From positions 682,001 through 746,000 of the forward strand of contig NZ_CP132381.1 of assembly GCF_030758615.1 (NCBI RefSeq): DNA of 64,000 nucleotides, in the 5' to 3' direction. The notes beneath the pieces were generated by a model, which saw only the letters and a list, made by a program, of their open reading frames with translations, ran no database searches and had not been told where the DNA came from. Of this stretch, positions 57,216 to 64,000 are shown one piece after another. The position numbers and the translations under genes are program-made. The DNA is from Gilliamella apis. Lineage in GTDB: Bacteria; Pseudomonadota; Gammaproteobacteria; Enterobacterales; Orbaceae. How positions within the stretch are numbered: the first letter of the stretch is position 1; each line of letters opens with the position of its first letter.

Positions 57216-57698
57216 TTATTGTAAGGTTTCAGTTACACTATTTTGCGCTTGTTGTTCTTGTTGTTGTAAATAGTTAATGAACAATGCTTCAAAATTTACT
57301 GGCTCTAAATTAAGTTGTGGGAATGTCCCTTTATTCACTAGGCTTGAAATAACCTCACGCGCATAAGGGAATAAAATGTTTGGACAATAAGCACCAACAC
57401 AATGTTGAATTTGTGCATCATCAAAACCAATAAGAGAGAAAATTCCTGATTGGGTAACTTCACAAATATACACAACTTCTTCTTGTTGTTTTACCGTTAC
57501 GGTAACACGTAAAGAAACTTCATGCACTTCATCACTTAATGCTTGTGATGCTGAATTTAGCTCTAAATTCATTTCTGGTTGCCACTGCTTAGTAAAAATT
57601 TCAGGGACATTATTGGTTTCAAAAGAAACATCTTTAGTGTAAATACGTTGAATTGCAAATTGTGTTTCTGGTTGTTGTGTATTGTTTTGTTCTGTCAT
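57216..57698 (-). CDS. secB: Protein-export chaperone SecB
   Basis: 160-residue tetrameric chaperone that keeps preproteins unfolded for Sec[52 protein letters not shown] and [14 protein letters not shown] are diagnostic. The C-terminal tail is Gln-rich. Confidence 0.97.
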   Translation of the reverse strand: MTEQNNTQQPETQFAIQRIYTKDVSFETNNVPEIFTKQWQPEMNLELNSASQALSDEVHEVSLRVTVTVKQQEEVVYICEVTQSGIFSLIGFDDAQIQHCVGAYCPNILFPYAREVISSLVNKGTFPQLNLEPVNFEALFINYLQQQEQQAQNSVTETLQ

Positions 57699-57723
57699 GA
57701 TAAAACCTTATTTTAAAATTATA

Positions 57724-58164
57724 TTATTTTCTAACTAATGGTAAGTTTTCGCCGTTCCAACCAGCAATACCATCTTTTAATGTAAATACATGTAAAAAAC
57801 CTTGTTTGACTAATACTTCACCAATGCCTGCTGATGTTAAGCCATTTTCATCAATCACAATAATGATATTTTCTTTAAATTTTTCTATAGTTTTAGCACT
57901 AGCATTCTTTATATCAACAGGTAAGATGTTGTGTGATTCAGTGATATGCCCTTTTTTGAAGCTATCTGCTGAACGAATATCAACAATAACTGCATTTTGT
58001 TTATTGATCATATTAATTGCTTGCGCGTTATTAATTATTTTTACTTTTGACAATTTACTTTTTACGGTTAATACAATGATTGCAACAAATAACACAACCC
58101 AACCTAATGAAAGTAAAAGATGATTTTTGACAAAAGGTATAATTTCGAGCGTAACAAAGTCCAT
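57724..58164 (-). CDS. yibN: Membrane-anchored rhodanese-like protein, YibN-type
   Basis: 146 residues. One N-terminal membrane helix (about 13-32) is followed by a rhodanese domain (VIVDIRSADSFKKGHITESHNI). The catalytic loop reads IDENGLTSAG where active rhodaneses have a cysteine, so it is probably not a sulfurtransferase. Position upstream of secB matches E. coli yibN. Confidence 0.88.
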   Translation of the reverse strand: MDFVTLEIIPFVKNHLLLSLGWVVLFVAIIVLTVKSKLSKVKIINNAQAINMINKQNAVIVDIRSADSFKKGHITESHNILPVDIKNASAKTIEKFKENIIIVIDENGLTSAGIGEVLVKQGFLHVFTLKDGIAGWNGENLPLVRK

Positions 58165-58296
58165 ACTTTTATGATTACCTAATTTTTATTAAAAATAAGA
58201 TAAGATTATAACGATATTGTCTACTGAAATACAAATCTAAAGGGAGAAATCTTATTTTAAGCTAATAAGAACTAAAGAATTCTAAGGTGAGAATTA

Positions 58297-58599
58297 ATGT
58301 TATTTAGATGATTTATCTTAGTGGTTTTGCTTTTAGTTACTATAATCTCGTCTGTTTTAGCCGAACAAAATAATTGTGCTACAAATAAAACCGTAAACTT
58401 AGATCAAAACATGCAAATAACCGATGAGCCATTACTATTTGACCCAAATTTAACCTGTCGAAATTTTTTTCTGGAAATTGATGCTAATGCACCTGATTAT
58501 TTTCAATATTATGATTGTCAAATACAAGATGAAGGTCAAACATGGCGGATAACTGTAGTTTATAAAGTTGACGGTAAATATGCTAAGCAAGCCCATTAA
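58297..58599 (+). pseudogene. Small secreted protein with in-frame TGA at codon 5
   Basis: ATG 58297 has a good Shine-Dalgarno (AAGGTGAG at 58284-58291) and opens a signal peptide, M-L-F-R-stop-F-I-L-V-V-L-L-L-V-T-I-I-S-S-V-L-A, in which codon 5 is TGA. After the stop the frame is open to 58599. The mature part (about 78 residues) has three cysteines and FLEIDANAPDYFQYYDCQIQ. A restart at GTG 58321 would give a signal sequence without basic residues and has no Shine-Dalgarno. I do not recognise the family. It may be a recent nonsense mutation or sequence error. Confidence 0.55.
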
Positions 58600-58700
58600 T
58601 ATTTGATTAAAACTATGAGGATGGGTGAACTGAAACATTTATGCAGTGTAGCCAATCAACCACTTTGTCATGGAGCAAAACAGTGACATAAATGGCTTTA

Positions 58701-58750
58701 TGTGACATTTTGGTGCATTGTTTTGGTGCTTTATGCATTATTATGGTGCA
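58701..58750 (+). promoter_or_regulatory. Three NtrC-like enhancer sites upstream of glnA
   Basis: Seventeen-base sites of the pattern TGCAnn-N5-GGTGCA are seen: TGCATTATTATGGTGCA (58734-58750, best), TGCATTGTTTTGGTGCT (58714-58730) and a half-good TGTGACATTTTGGTGCA (58701-58717) overlapping the second. They lie 75-125 bases upstream of the -12 element. Just before them ACATAAA-TGGC-TTTATGT (58686-58703) is a separate perfect inverted repeat. Confidence 0.75.
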
Positions 58751-58811
58751 TTCATGCTTTTTCTGCTATTATTTAATCATTAAAAACCGTCTAAAATGGT
58801 TAATGAAAAAC

Positions 58812-58828
58812 TGGCATCATATTTGCAT
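58812..58828 (+). promoter_or_regulatory. Sigma-54 promoter of glnA (glnAp2-like)
   Basis: TGGCATCATATTTGCAT fits TGGCAC-N5-TTGCA with correct GG (58813-58814) to GC (58825-58826) spacing. The predicted start is about 60 bases before glnA. Confidence 0.88.
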
Positions 58829-58897
58829 ACAATCTAATAAATAGGCAAAATGCCTTTAAACTGAACAATTATTATATGTCCTCAATGGAGAAGCTAC

Positions 58898-60307
58898 ATG
58901 TCTACACAAAAAGTTTTAACGCTAATAAAAGAAAACGATGTTAAGTTTGTTGATTTACGTTTTACTGATACTAAAGGTAAAGAACAACACGTTACAATTC
59001 CTGTAAGTCAAATCGACGCTGATTTTTTTGAAGATGGTAAAATGTTTGATGGCTCTTCCATTGCTGGTTGGAAAGGCATTAACGAATCAGATATGGTTTT
59101 AATGCCAGATGCATCAAGCGCAGTAATTGATCCGTTTTTTGAAGACGTAACATTAAATATTCGTTGTGACGTTTTAGAACCAGCGACTTTACAAGGTTAT
59201 GACCGTGATCCTCGTTCAATTGCTAAACGTGCTGAAGAGTTTTTAAAATCATCAGGTATTGCAGATACCGTTATTTTTGGACCAGAACCTGAGTTTTTCT
59301 TATTTGATGATGTTCGTTTTGGATCGCCAATGTCTGGTAGCTTTGTTCATATTGATGATATCGAGGCCGCTTGGAACTCTGGTACTAAATACGAAGAAGG
59401 TAATAAGGGGCATCGTCCTGGCGTTAAAGGTGGTTATTTCCCACTTCCTCCGGTTGACTCGTCACAAGATATTCGTTCTGAAATGTGTTTAATCATGGAA
59501 CAACTAGGTTTAGTTGTTGAAGCTCATCACCATGAAGTTGCAACTGCAGGCCAAAATGAGATTGCTTGTCGTTTCAATACATTAACTAAAAAAGCTGATG
59601 AAGTTCAAATTTATAAATATGTTGTACAAAATGTTGCTCATGCTTATGGTAAAACCGCAACATTTATGCCAAAACCTATGTTTGGCGATAACGGTTCAGG
59701 TATGCATTGTCACCAATCTCTTGCTAAAGATGGCGTAAACCTTTTTGCTGGTGATAAATATGCTGGCCTTTCTGAAATGGCGTTATTCTATATTGGTGGT
59801 ATTATCAAACATGCTAAAGCGATTAATGCTTTTGCTAACCCAGCGACTAACTCTTATAAACGTTTAGTACCAGGTTATGAAGCACCAGTTATGCTTGCAT
59901 ATTCTGCGCGTAATCGTTCTGCATCAATTCGTATTCCAGTGGTTACTAGCCCTAAAGCGCGTCGTATTGAAGTTCGCTTCCCTGATCCAGCAGGTAACCC
60001 ATACTTATCATTTGCAGCGCAATTAATGGCTGGTTTAGATGGTATTATCAATAAGATTCATCCGGGTGATGCGATGGATAAAAACTTATATGACTTACCA
60101 CCAGAAGAGTCTAAATTAATTCCACAAGTTGCTGGTTCACTTGAAGAAGCTCTTGACGCGTTAGATGCGGATCGTGAATTCTTAACTCGTGGTAATGTAT
60201 TTACTAATGACACTATTGATGCTTATATTGACTTAAAACGTCAAGATGTTGATCGTGTTCGTATGACACCACATCCGGTTGAATTTGAACTCTACTACAG
60301 TCTATAA
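58898..60307 (+). CDS. glnA: Glutamine synthetase, type I
   Basis: 469-residue dodecameric enzyme that makes glutamine from glutamate, ammonia and [43 protein letters not shown] and [11 protein letters not shown] are active-site blocks. NLYDLPPEE holds the adenylylation tyrosine. GGAG precedes the ATG. First gene of glnA-glnL-glnG, with NtrC sites and a sigma-54 promoter upstream. Confidence 0.98.
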   Translation: MSTQKVLTLIKENDVKFVDLRFTDTKGKEQHVTIPVSQIDADFFEDGKMFDGSSIAGWKGINESDMVLMPDASSAVIDPFFEDVTLNIRCDVLEPATLQGYDRDPRSIAKRAEEFLKSSGIADTVIFGPEPEFFLFDDVRFGSPMSGSFVHIDDIEAAWNSGTKYEEGNKGHRPGVKGGYFPLPPVDSSQDIRSEMCLIMEQLGLVVEAHHHEVATAGQNEIACRFNTLTKKADEVQIYKYVVQNVAHAYGKTATFMPKPMFGDNGSGMHCHQSLAKDGVNLFAGDKYAGLSEMALFYIGGIIKHAKAINAFANPATNSYKRLVPGYEAPVMLAYSARNRSASIRIPVVTSPKARRIEVRFPDPAGNPYLSFAAQLMAGLDGIINKIHPGDAMDKNLYDLPPEESKLIPQVAGSLEEALDALDADREFLTRGNVFTNDTIDAYIDLKRQDVDRVRMTPHPVEFELYYSL

Positions 60308-60334
60308 GTCATTATTGTATTATTTAAAGCTTTA

Positions 60335-60356
60335 ACCACCGCTGAAGGGCGGTGGT
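60335..60356 (+). terminator. Hairpin in the glnA-glnL gap, likely attenuating
   Basis: ACCACCGC / GCGGTGGT with a six-base loop and no T run lies 27 bases after glnA. In E. coli a partial terminator in this gap keeps glnLG below glnA, and this hairpin probably does the same. Confidence 0.6.
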
Positions 60357-60381
60357 ATGTAATGAGAACGGAGAGCCAACG

Positions 60382-61431
60382 ATGACATTTGATAATGAAT
60401 CTGATGCAAATCTTGTTCTCGACTCAATGATTACCAATATTTTATTACTCGATAAAAAACTCAATATTCTTTATGCCAATACCGCGGCACAGCAGTTACT
60501 TGCTCAAAGTTCGAAAAAAATATTAGATAGTTATTTTCCTGACTTATTAGGTTATTTTTCCCTCGATCTTGAGTTGATGCAAAATGCATTAGATCAGAAT
60601 CAAGGATTTACCGATAGCGAAGTTAATTTAGTCATAAACAATGAATTACATATTTTATCGTTAACCGCACAATTGCTGGCTAATGGTCATGTACTTATCG
60701 AAATGGCACCATTAAATAGTCATAAAAAGTTGAGTCAAGAACAACTACAACAAGCTCAACAAAATGCTGCCCGCGAATTAGTGCGCGGACTTGCTCATGA
60801 AATTAAAAATCCGCTTGGTGGACTAAGAGGAGCGGCGCAATTATTGTCACGAGAGCTACCTAACAATGAGTTGCAAGATTATACAAAAATTATCATTGAG
60901 CAGGCTGATAGGTTAAGAAATTTAGTTGATAGATTATTAGGTCCTCAACAGCGGTTACAACAGAAACAACAGAATATACATCAAGCTATCGAACGGATCT
61001 ATGCGCTTTTATGTTTAGAAAAACAGCTAAATGTTGAGATTATCCGTGATTATGATCCTAGTTTGCCTGAATTCACTCACGATTCAGAACAGATTGAACA
61101 AGTGGTTTTAAATATTGTTCGTAATGCTTTACAGGCAATTGGTACGAAATCTGGTTGTATTAAGATCAGGACTCGAACAGCATTTCAAGTTACCTTGCAT
61201 GGTCAACGTTACCGACTTTGTGCGCGTATCGATATTGAAGATAATGGCCCTGGAGTGCCCGTGCATATTCAAGATACATTATTTTACCCAATGGTTAGTG
61301 GTTATGAAGGAGGTACCGGCATTGGCTTGTCGATTGCCCATAATATTATTGACCAGCATAATGGAAAGATTGAATTTAATAGTTGGCCAGGTCATACTGA
61401 GTTTTCTATCTATTTACCAATCAAACAATGA
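60382..61431 (+). CDS. glnL: Nitrogen sensor kinase NtrB
   Basis: 349-residue cytoplasmic histidine kinase/phosphatase controlling NtrC in response to PII. N-terminal PAS domain (about 10-110), phospho-acceptor His139 in [21 protein letters not shown], and ATPase motifs [16 protein letters not shown] and [14 protein letters not shown]. Start ATG 60382 follows GGAGAG. An earlier GTG-type start at 60352 is unlikely. Confidence 0.96.
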   Translation: MTFDNESDANLVLDSMITNILLLDKKLNILYANTAAQQLLAQSSKKILDSYFPDLLGYFSLDLELMQNALDQNQGFTDSEVNLVINNELHILSLTAQLLANGHVLIEMAPLNSHKKLSQEQLQQAQQNAARELVRGLAHEIKNPLGGLRGAAQLLSRELPNNELQDYTKIIIEQADRLRNLVDRLLGPQQRLQQKQQNIHQAIERIYALLCLEKQLNVEIIRDYDPSLPEFTHDSEQIEQVVLNIVRNALQAIGTKSGCIKIRTRTAFQVTLHGQRYRLCARIDIEDNGPGVPVHIQDTLFYPMVSGYEGGTGIGLSIAHNIIDQHNGKIEFNSWPGHTEFSIYLPIKQ

Positions 61432-61442
61432 GGTTAATGACG

Positions 61443-62882
61443 ATGAATGTTTGGATTGTTGATGATGATAGTTCGATTAGATGGGTTTTAGAGAAAGCGC
61501 TTACTAATGCTCATTTTAACTGCATCAGTTTTTCGAGCGGTCAAGAAGTGATTGATGCTTTAGTTAATCATCCACAGAAGCCAGCAGTATTATTATCCGA
61601 TATTAAAATGCCAGGTATTGATGGGTTATCTTTGCTTAATTATATCAAAGAGCAAATGCCTAATTTACCGGTGATTATTATGACTGCTCATTCAGACCTT
61701 GATGCTGCAGTGAATGCTTATCAAAAGGGAGCTTATGATTATATTCCTAAACCTTTTGATGTCGATGAAGTCATTCAATTGGTTGAACGGGCTATTTTAC
61801 AAAGTCAAAGTAATAAACCTAATAATTCCTCTACTAGCAAAGCTTCTACGGGTATTATTGGTGAAGCTCCCGCCATGCAGGAAGTGTTTCGTATTATTGG
61901 ACGACTATCTAAATCATCTATCAGCGTACTTATTAATGGTGAATCAGGAACGGGTAAGGAGTTAGTGGCTAAAGCTTTACATACTCATAGCCCACGCTCA
62001 CAGTCACCATTTATTGCACTAAATATGGCTGCTATTCCTAAAGATCTGATTGAATCGGAACTATTTGGGCATGAAAAAGGGGCATTTACTGGAGCTGCTC
62101 AAATAAGGCATGGTCGATTCGAACAAGCTAATGGTGGAACGCTATTTTTAGATGAAATTGGTGATATGCCATTGGATGTGCAAACTCGATTATTAAGAGT
62201 TCTTGCTGATGGTCAATTTTATCGGATAGGTGGTTATTCACCTGTAAAAGTTGATGTACGTATAATTGCCGCTACGCATCAAGATTTACAAGCTAGAGTA
62301 AAGGAAGGTAAATTTAGAGAAGATTTGTTTCATCGGCTAAATGTGATTCGAATTTTATTACCACCATTACGTGATAGAGCGCAAGATATACCTAAATTAG
62401 CTGAACATTTTTTACGGACCACAGCCAAAGAATTAGGTGTTGAAAGTAAAGTGCTAAGCCTTGATGCTCTCAATCTTTTATGTCTGTTCAATTGGCCGGG
62501 TAATGTAAGGCAACTAGAAAATGTTTGTCGTTGGGTAACAGTAATGTCGTCCAATAATGAAGTTTATGTACAAGATTTACCACCAGAACTATTACAATTA
62601 TCTGCTTCTGATGCCTCAGCTAATTATGAGGTTACTACCAATGTAACCAATCAGATATTACCAGAAACCGATTGGAAAAAACTGTTAGAACAGTGGGCTA
62701 AACAAGCCTTATTAGCTGGTCAAACCGGAATTTTGACGCAAACAGTGATTGATGTCGAAAGAATTTTATTGAGGTGTGCGCTTAATTTTACTCGCGGACA
62801 TAAGCAAGATGCGGCTAATCTGCTTGGCTGGGGACGAAATACTTTAACGAGAAAACTCAAAGAATTATCAGATGATAATTGA
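61443..62882 (+). CDS. glnG: Nitrogen response regulator NtrC
   Basis: 479-residue sigma-54 activator. Receiver domain with phosphorylated Asp53 ([13 protein letters not shown]), AAA+ domain with GESGTGKE and GAFTGA, then the Fis-type helix-turn-helix ([19 protein letters not shown]). Three in-frame ATGs exist: 61428 (overlapping the glnL stop as ATGA), 61437 and 61443. The last is best spaced from GAGG at 61430-61433. It probably binds the three sites upstream of glnA. Confidence 0.96.
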   Translation: MNVWIVDDDSSIRWVLEKALTNAHFNCISFSSGQEVIDALVNHPQKPAVLLSDIKMPGIDGLSLLNYIKEQMPNLPVIIMTAHSDLDAAVNAYQKGAYDYIPKPFDVDEVIQLVERAILQSQSNKPNNSSTSKASTGIIGEAPAMQEVFRIIGRLSKSSISVLINGESGTGKELVAKALHTHSPRSQSPFIALNMAAIPKDLIESELFGHEKGAFTGAAQIRHGRFEQANGGTLFLDEIGDMPLDVQTRLLRVLADGQFYRIGGYSPVKVDVRIIAATHQDLQARVKEGKFREDLFHRLNVIRILLPPLRDRAQDIPKLAEHFLRTTAKELGVESKVLSLDALNLLCLFNWPGNVRQLENVCRWVTVMSSNNEVYVQDLPPELLQLSASDASANYEVTTNVTNQILPETDWKKLLEQWAKQALLAGQTGILTQTVIDVERILLRCALNFTRGHKQDAANLLGWGRNTLTRKLKELSDDN

Positions 62883-63023
62883 TTATGATAGCATGCCGAT
62901 TTTTTCGGCAATAAGTCATAATGTTAATGTTATCATCTAATGTTTTTACCAATTTATTTATTATTATTTTACTGTTTGCTTAAAGTTCATTGAACACTTA
63001 TTTATTTTTAGTTACAATCGAAT

Positions 63024-63042
63024 GTAAATGATAATTATTCTA
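63024..63042. promoter_or_regulatory. Fur box before the siderophore-binding protein gene
   Basis: The 19 bases match 14 of 19 positions of the Fur consensus GATAATGATAATCATTATC, with the core ATGATAAT intact. It lies about 50-65 bases before the lipoprotein start, overlapping the likely promoter, so iron should repress the gene. Confidence 0.7.
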
Positions 63043-63089
63043 TTTATCATCCATTCGCTTTTGGACTAAGCTAATAACTAGGAGTTACA

Positions 63090-64000
63090 ATGTATTCATC
63101 TATCAAAGTTAAATTTTTAGTATTACTAGCCGCTTTATTTGTATTAGCTGGCTGTGACGATAAAAAACAACAAGCACCAGTAGCTAATAAAACTATAGCT
63201 GTTGAACATGCTCAAGGTAAAACAGATGTTCCTGAAAACCCGAAAAAAGTGGTAGTTTATAACACAGCGACACTGGATATTATTGATGCATTAAATATTC
63301 CTGTAACTGGTGTTCCGCAATCAGATGTACATTTCCCTGAATTCTTATCAAAGTATGCTGATAAAGCTTATACCAATGTTGGTACTCTATTTGAACCAAA
63401 TTATGAAGTGTTAAGTTCATTACAACCTGATGTGATTATCGCTGGTGGCCGTGCCAATGATGTTTATAAAAAATTAAGTGATATTGCACCAACTATTTCG
63501 CTTGATATTGATCCTAATAATTTTGTAGCTAGCTTAACCGAGCGTACTGAACAGTTAGGCGATATTTTTGGTAAACAAGCAGAAGCTAAAAAATTAATTG
63601 CTGATTTTAACCAAAAAATTGAAACACTAAAACCTAAAACAGATACAGCAGGAACTGCCTTAGTGATTATGGTTAATGGTGGTAAAATGTCTGCTTATGG
63701 CCCTAAATCCCGTTTTGGTTTTATCTTTGATGTATTAGGTTTCAAACCTGCAACAACCTTCCAAGAAGCTGGCCGTCATGGTAATGCAGTAACTTCTGAA
63801 TTTGTGTTAAGTGTTAATCCACAATGGTTATTTGTATTAGATAGAGACAATGCAATTGGTAATAAAGAAGCTCAATCAGCACAACAAGTTCTAAATAACG
63901 AATTAATTCAAAAAACTGATGCATGGCAACAAAATCATATTGTTTATTTAGATTCAACTTCAATGTATATCTCTGGCGGTATTCAAACTTATAGTCAATT
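63090..64000 (+). CDS. Iron-siderophore ABC transporter binding lipoprotein, 3' end outside the window
   Basis: Open frame of 303 codons without stop at the window edge. ATG 63090 follows AGGAG. The signal peptide ends in LAGC (lipobox, lipidated cysteine at residue 21), and the mature protein has the cluster VVVYNTATLDIIDALNIPVTG and SLQPDVIIAGGRANDVYKKL of periplasmic Fe-siderophore binding proteins of the FatB/CeuE/YclQ group. The permease and ATPase genes are expected downstream, beyond the window. A Fur box upstream fits iron-regulated uptake. Confidence 0.88.
   Translation, partial: MYSSIKVKFLVLLAALFVLAGCDDKKQQAPVANKTIAVEHAQGKTDVPENPKKVVVYNTATLDIIDALNIPVTGVPQSDVHFPEFLSKYADKAYTNVGTLFEPNYEVLSSLQPDVIIAGGRANDVYKKLSDIAPTISLDIDPNNFVASLTERTEQLGDIFGKQAEAKKLIADFNQKIETLKPKTDTAGTALVIMVNGGKMSAYGPKSRFGFIFDVLGFKPATTFQEAGRHGNAVTSEFVLSVNPQWLFVLDRDNAIGNKEAQSAQQVLNNELIQKTDAWQQNHIVYLDSTSMYISGGIQTYSQ

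Noticed and set aside
62894..62910. Hairpin TGCCGA/TCGGCA after glnG as terminator
   Set aside because: The stem is six pairs and no T run follows on the plus strand, so it is too weak to list as a feature.

Overview
The window is AT-rich chromosomal DNA from a gammaproteobacterium. Several gene blocks are enterobacteria-like: tRNA-Thr/Tyr/Gly/Thr-tuf-secE-nusG, rpsP-rimM-trmD-rplS, glnA-glnL-glnG, yibN-secB-gpsA and aas-lplT. The low GC, many sugar PTS and amino-acid permeases, fermentative AdhE and AdhP, and reshuffled versions of these operons suggest a host-associated fermenter of the Orbaceae (Gilliamella/Orbus/Frischella-like). That assignment is an inference from style and was not tested by a search. 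No rRNA, CRISPR array, prophage or intact insertion sequence is visible.

Layout. 1-6.8 kb: the 3' part of adhP, a frameshifted APC permease, a GNAT acetyltransferase, and a three-gene ascorbate-family PTS facing a LacI-family regulator with a central-CG operator between them. 6.8-15.5 kb: an unexplained structured element, tRNA-Pro with its own promoter, the queuosine genes tgt and queA interleaved with two M48 lipoprotein protease paralogues, alaA, an ACT/UPF0210 pair, and a frameshifted tcdA. 15.5-22 kb: adhE followed by two decayed tandem copies of its own 3' end, then four tRNAs, tuf, secE and nusG. 22-36.8 kb: yheS, a glycerate-kinase relic, an OPT transporter, mazG with small unknown genes, a glutathione transferase, gltBD and yhiN. 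36.8-44 kb: a sigma-54-controlled cluster with an activator, a DokD-like decarboxylase, two permeases and an Orr-type racemase. 44-58.2 kb: marC, the rpsP operon, a mannose-family PTS with a strong FNR-type promoter, aas-lplT-murQ, an ornithine-cyclodeaminase-family gene, and gpsA-secB-yibN. 58.2-64 kb: a secreted small protein with an early in-frame stop, the glnA-glnL-glnG nitrogen operon with NtrC sites and a sigma-54 promoter, and the start of a Fur-box-preceded siderophore-binding lipoprotein.

How it fits together. The metabolism implied is anaerobic sugar uptake (two PTS systems, one with an FNR site), ethanol formation (AdhE, AdhP), and sigma-54-linked nitrogen and amino-acid use (GlnA, NtrBC, GltBD, and the D-ornithine/D-lysine cluster). 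The best candidates for something little described are the sigma-54 D-amino-acid cluster, the repeated decay of the adhE 3' end, the structured non-coding element near tRNA-Pro, and the aas-lplT-murQ gene order.
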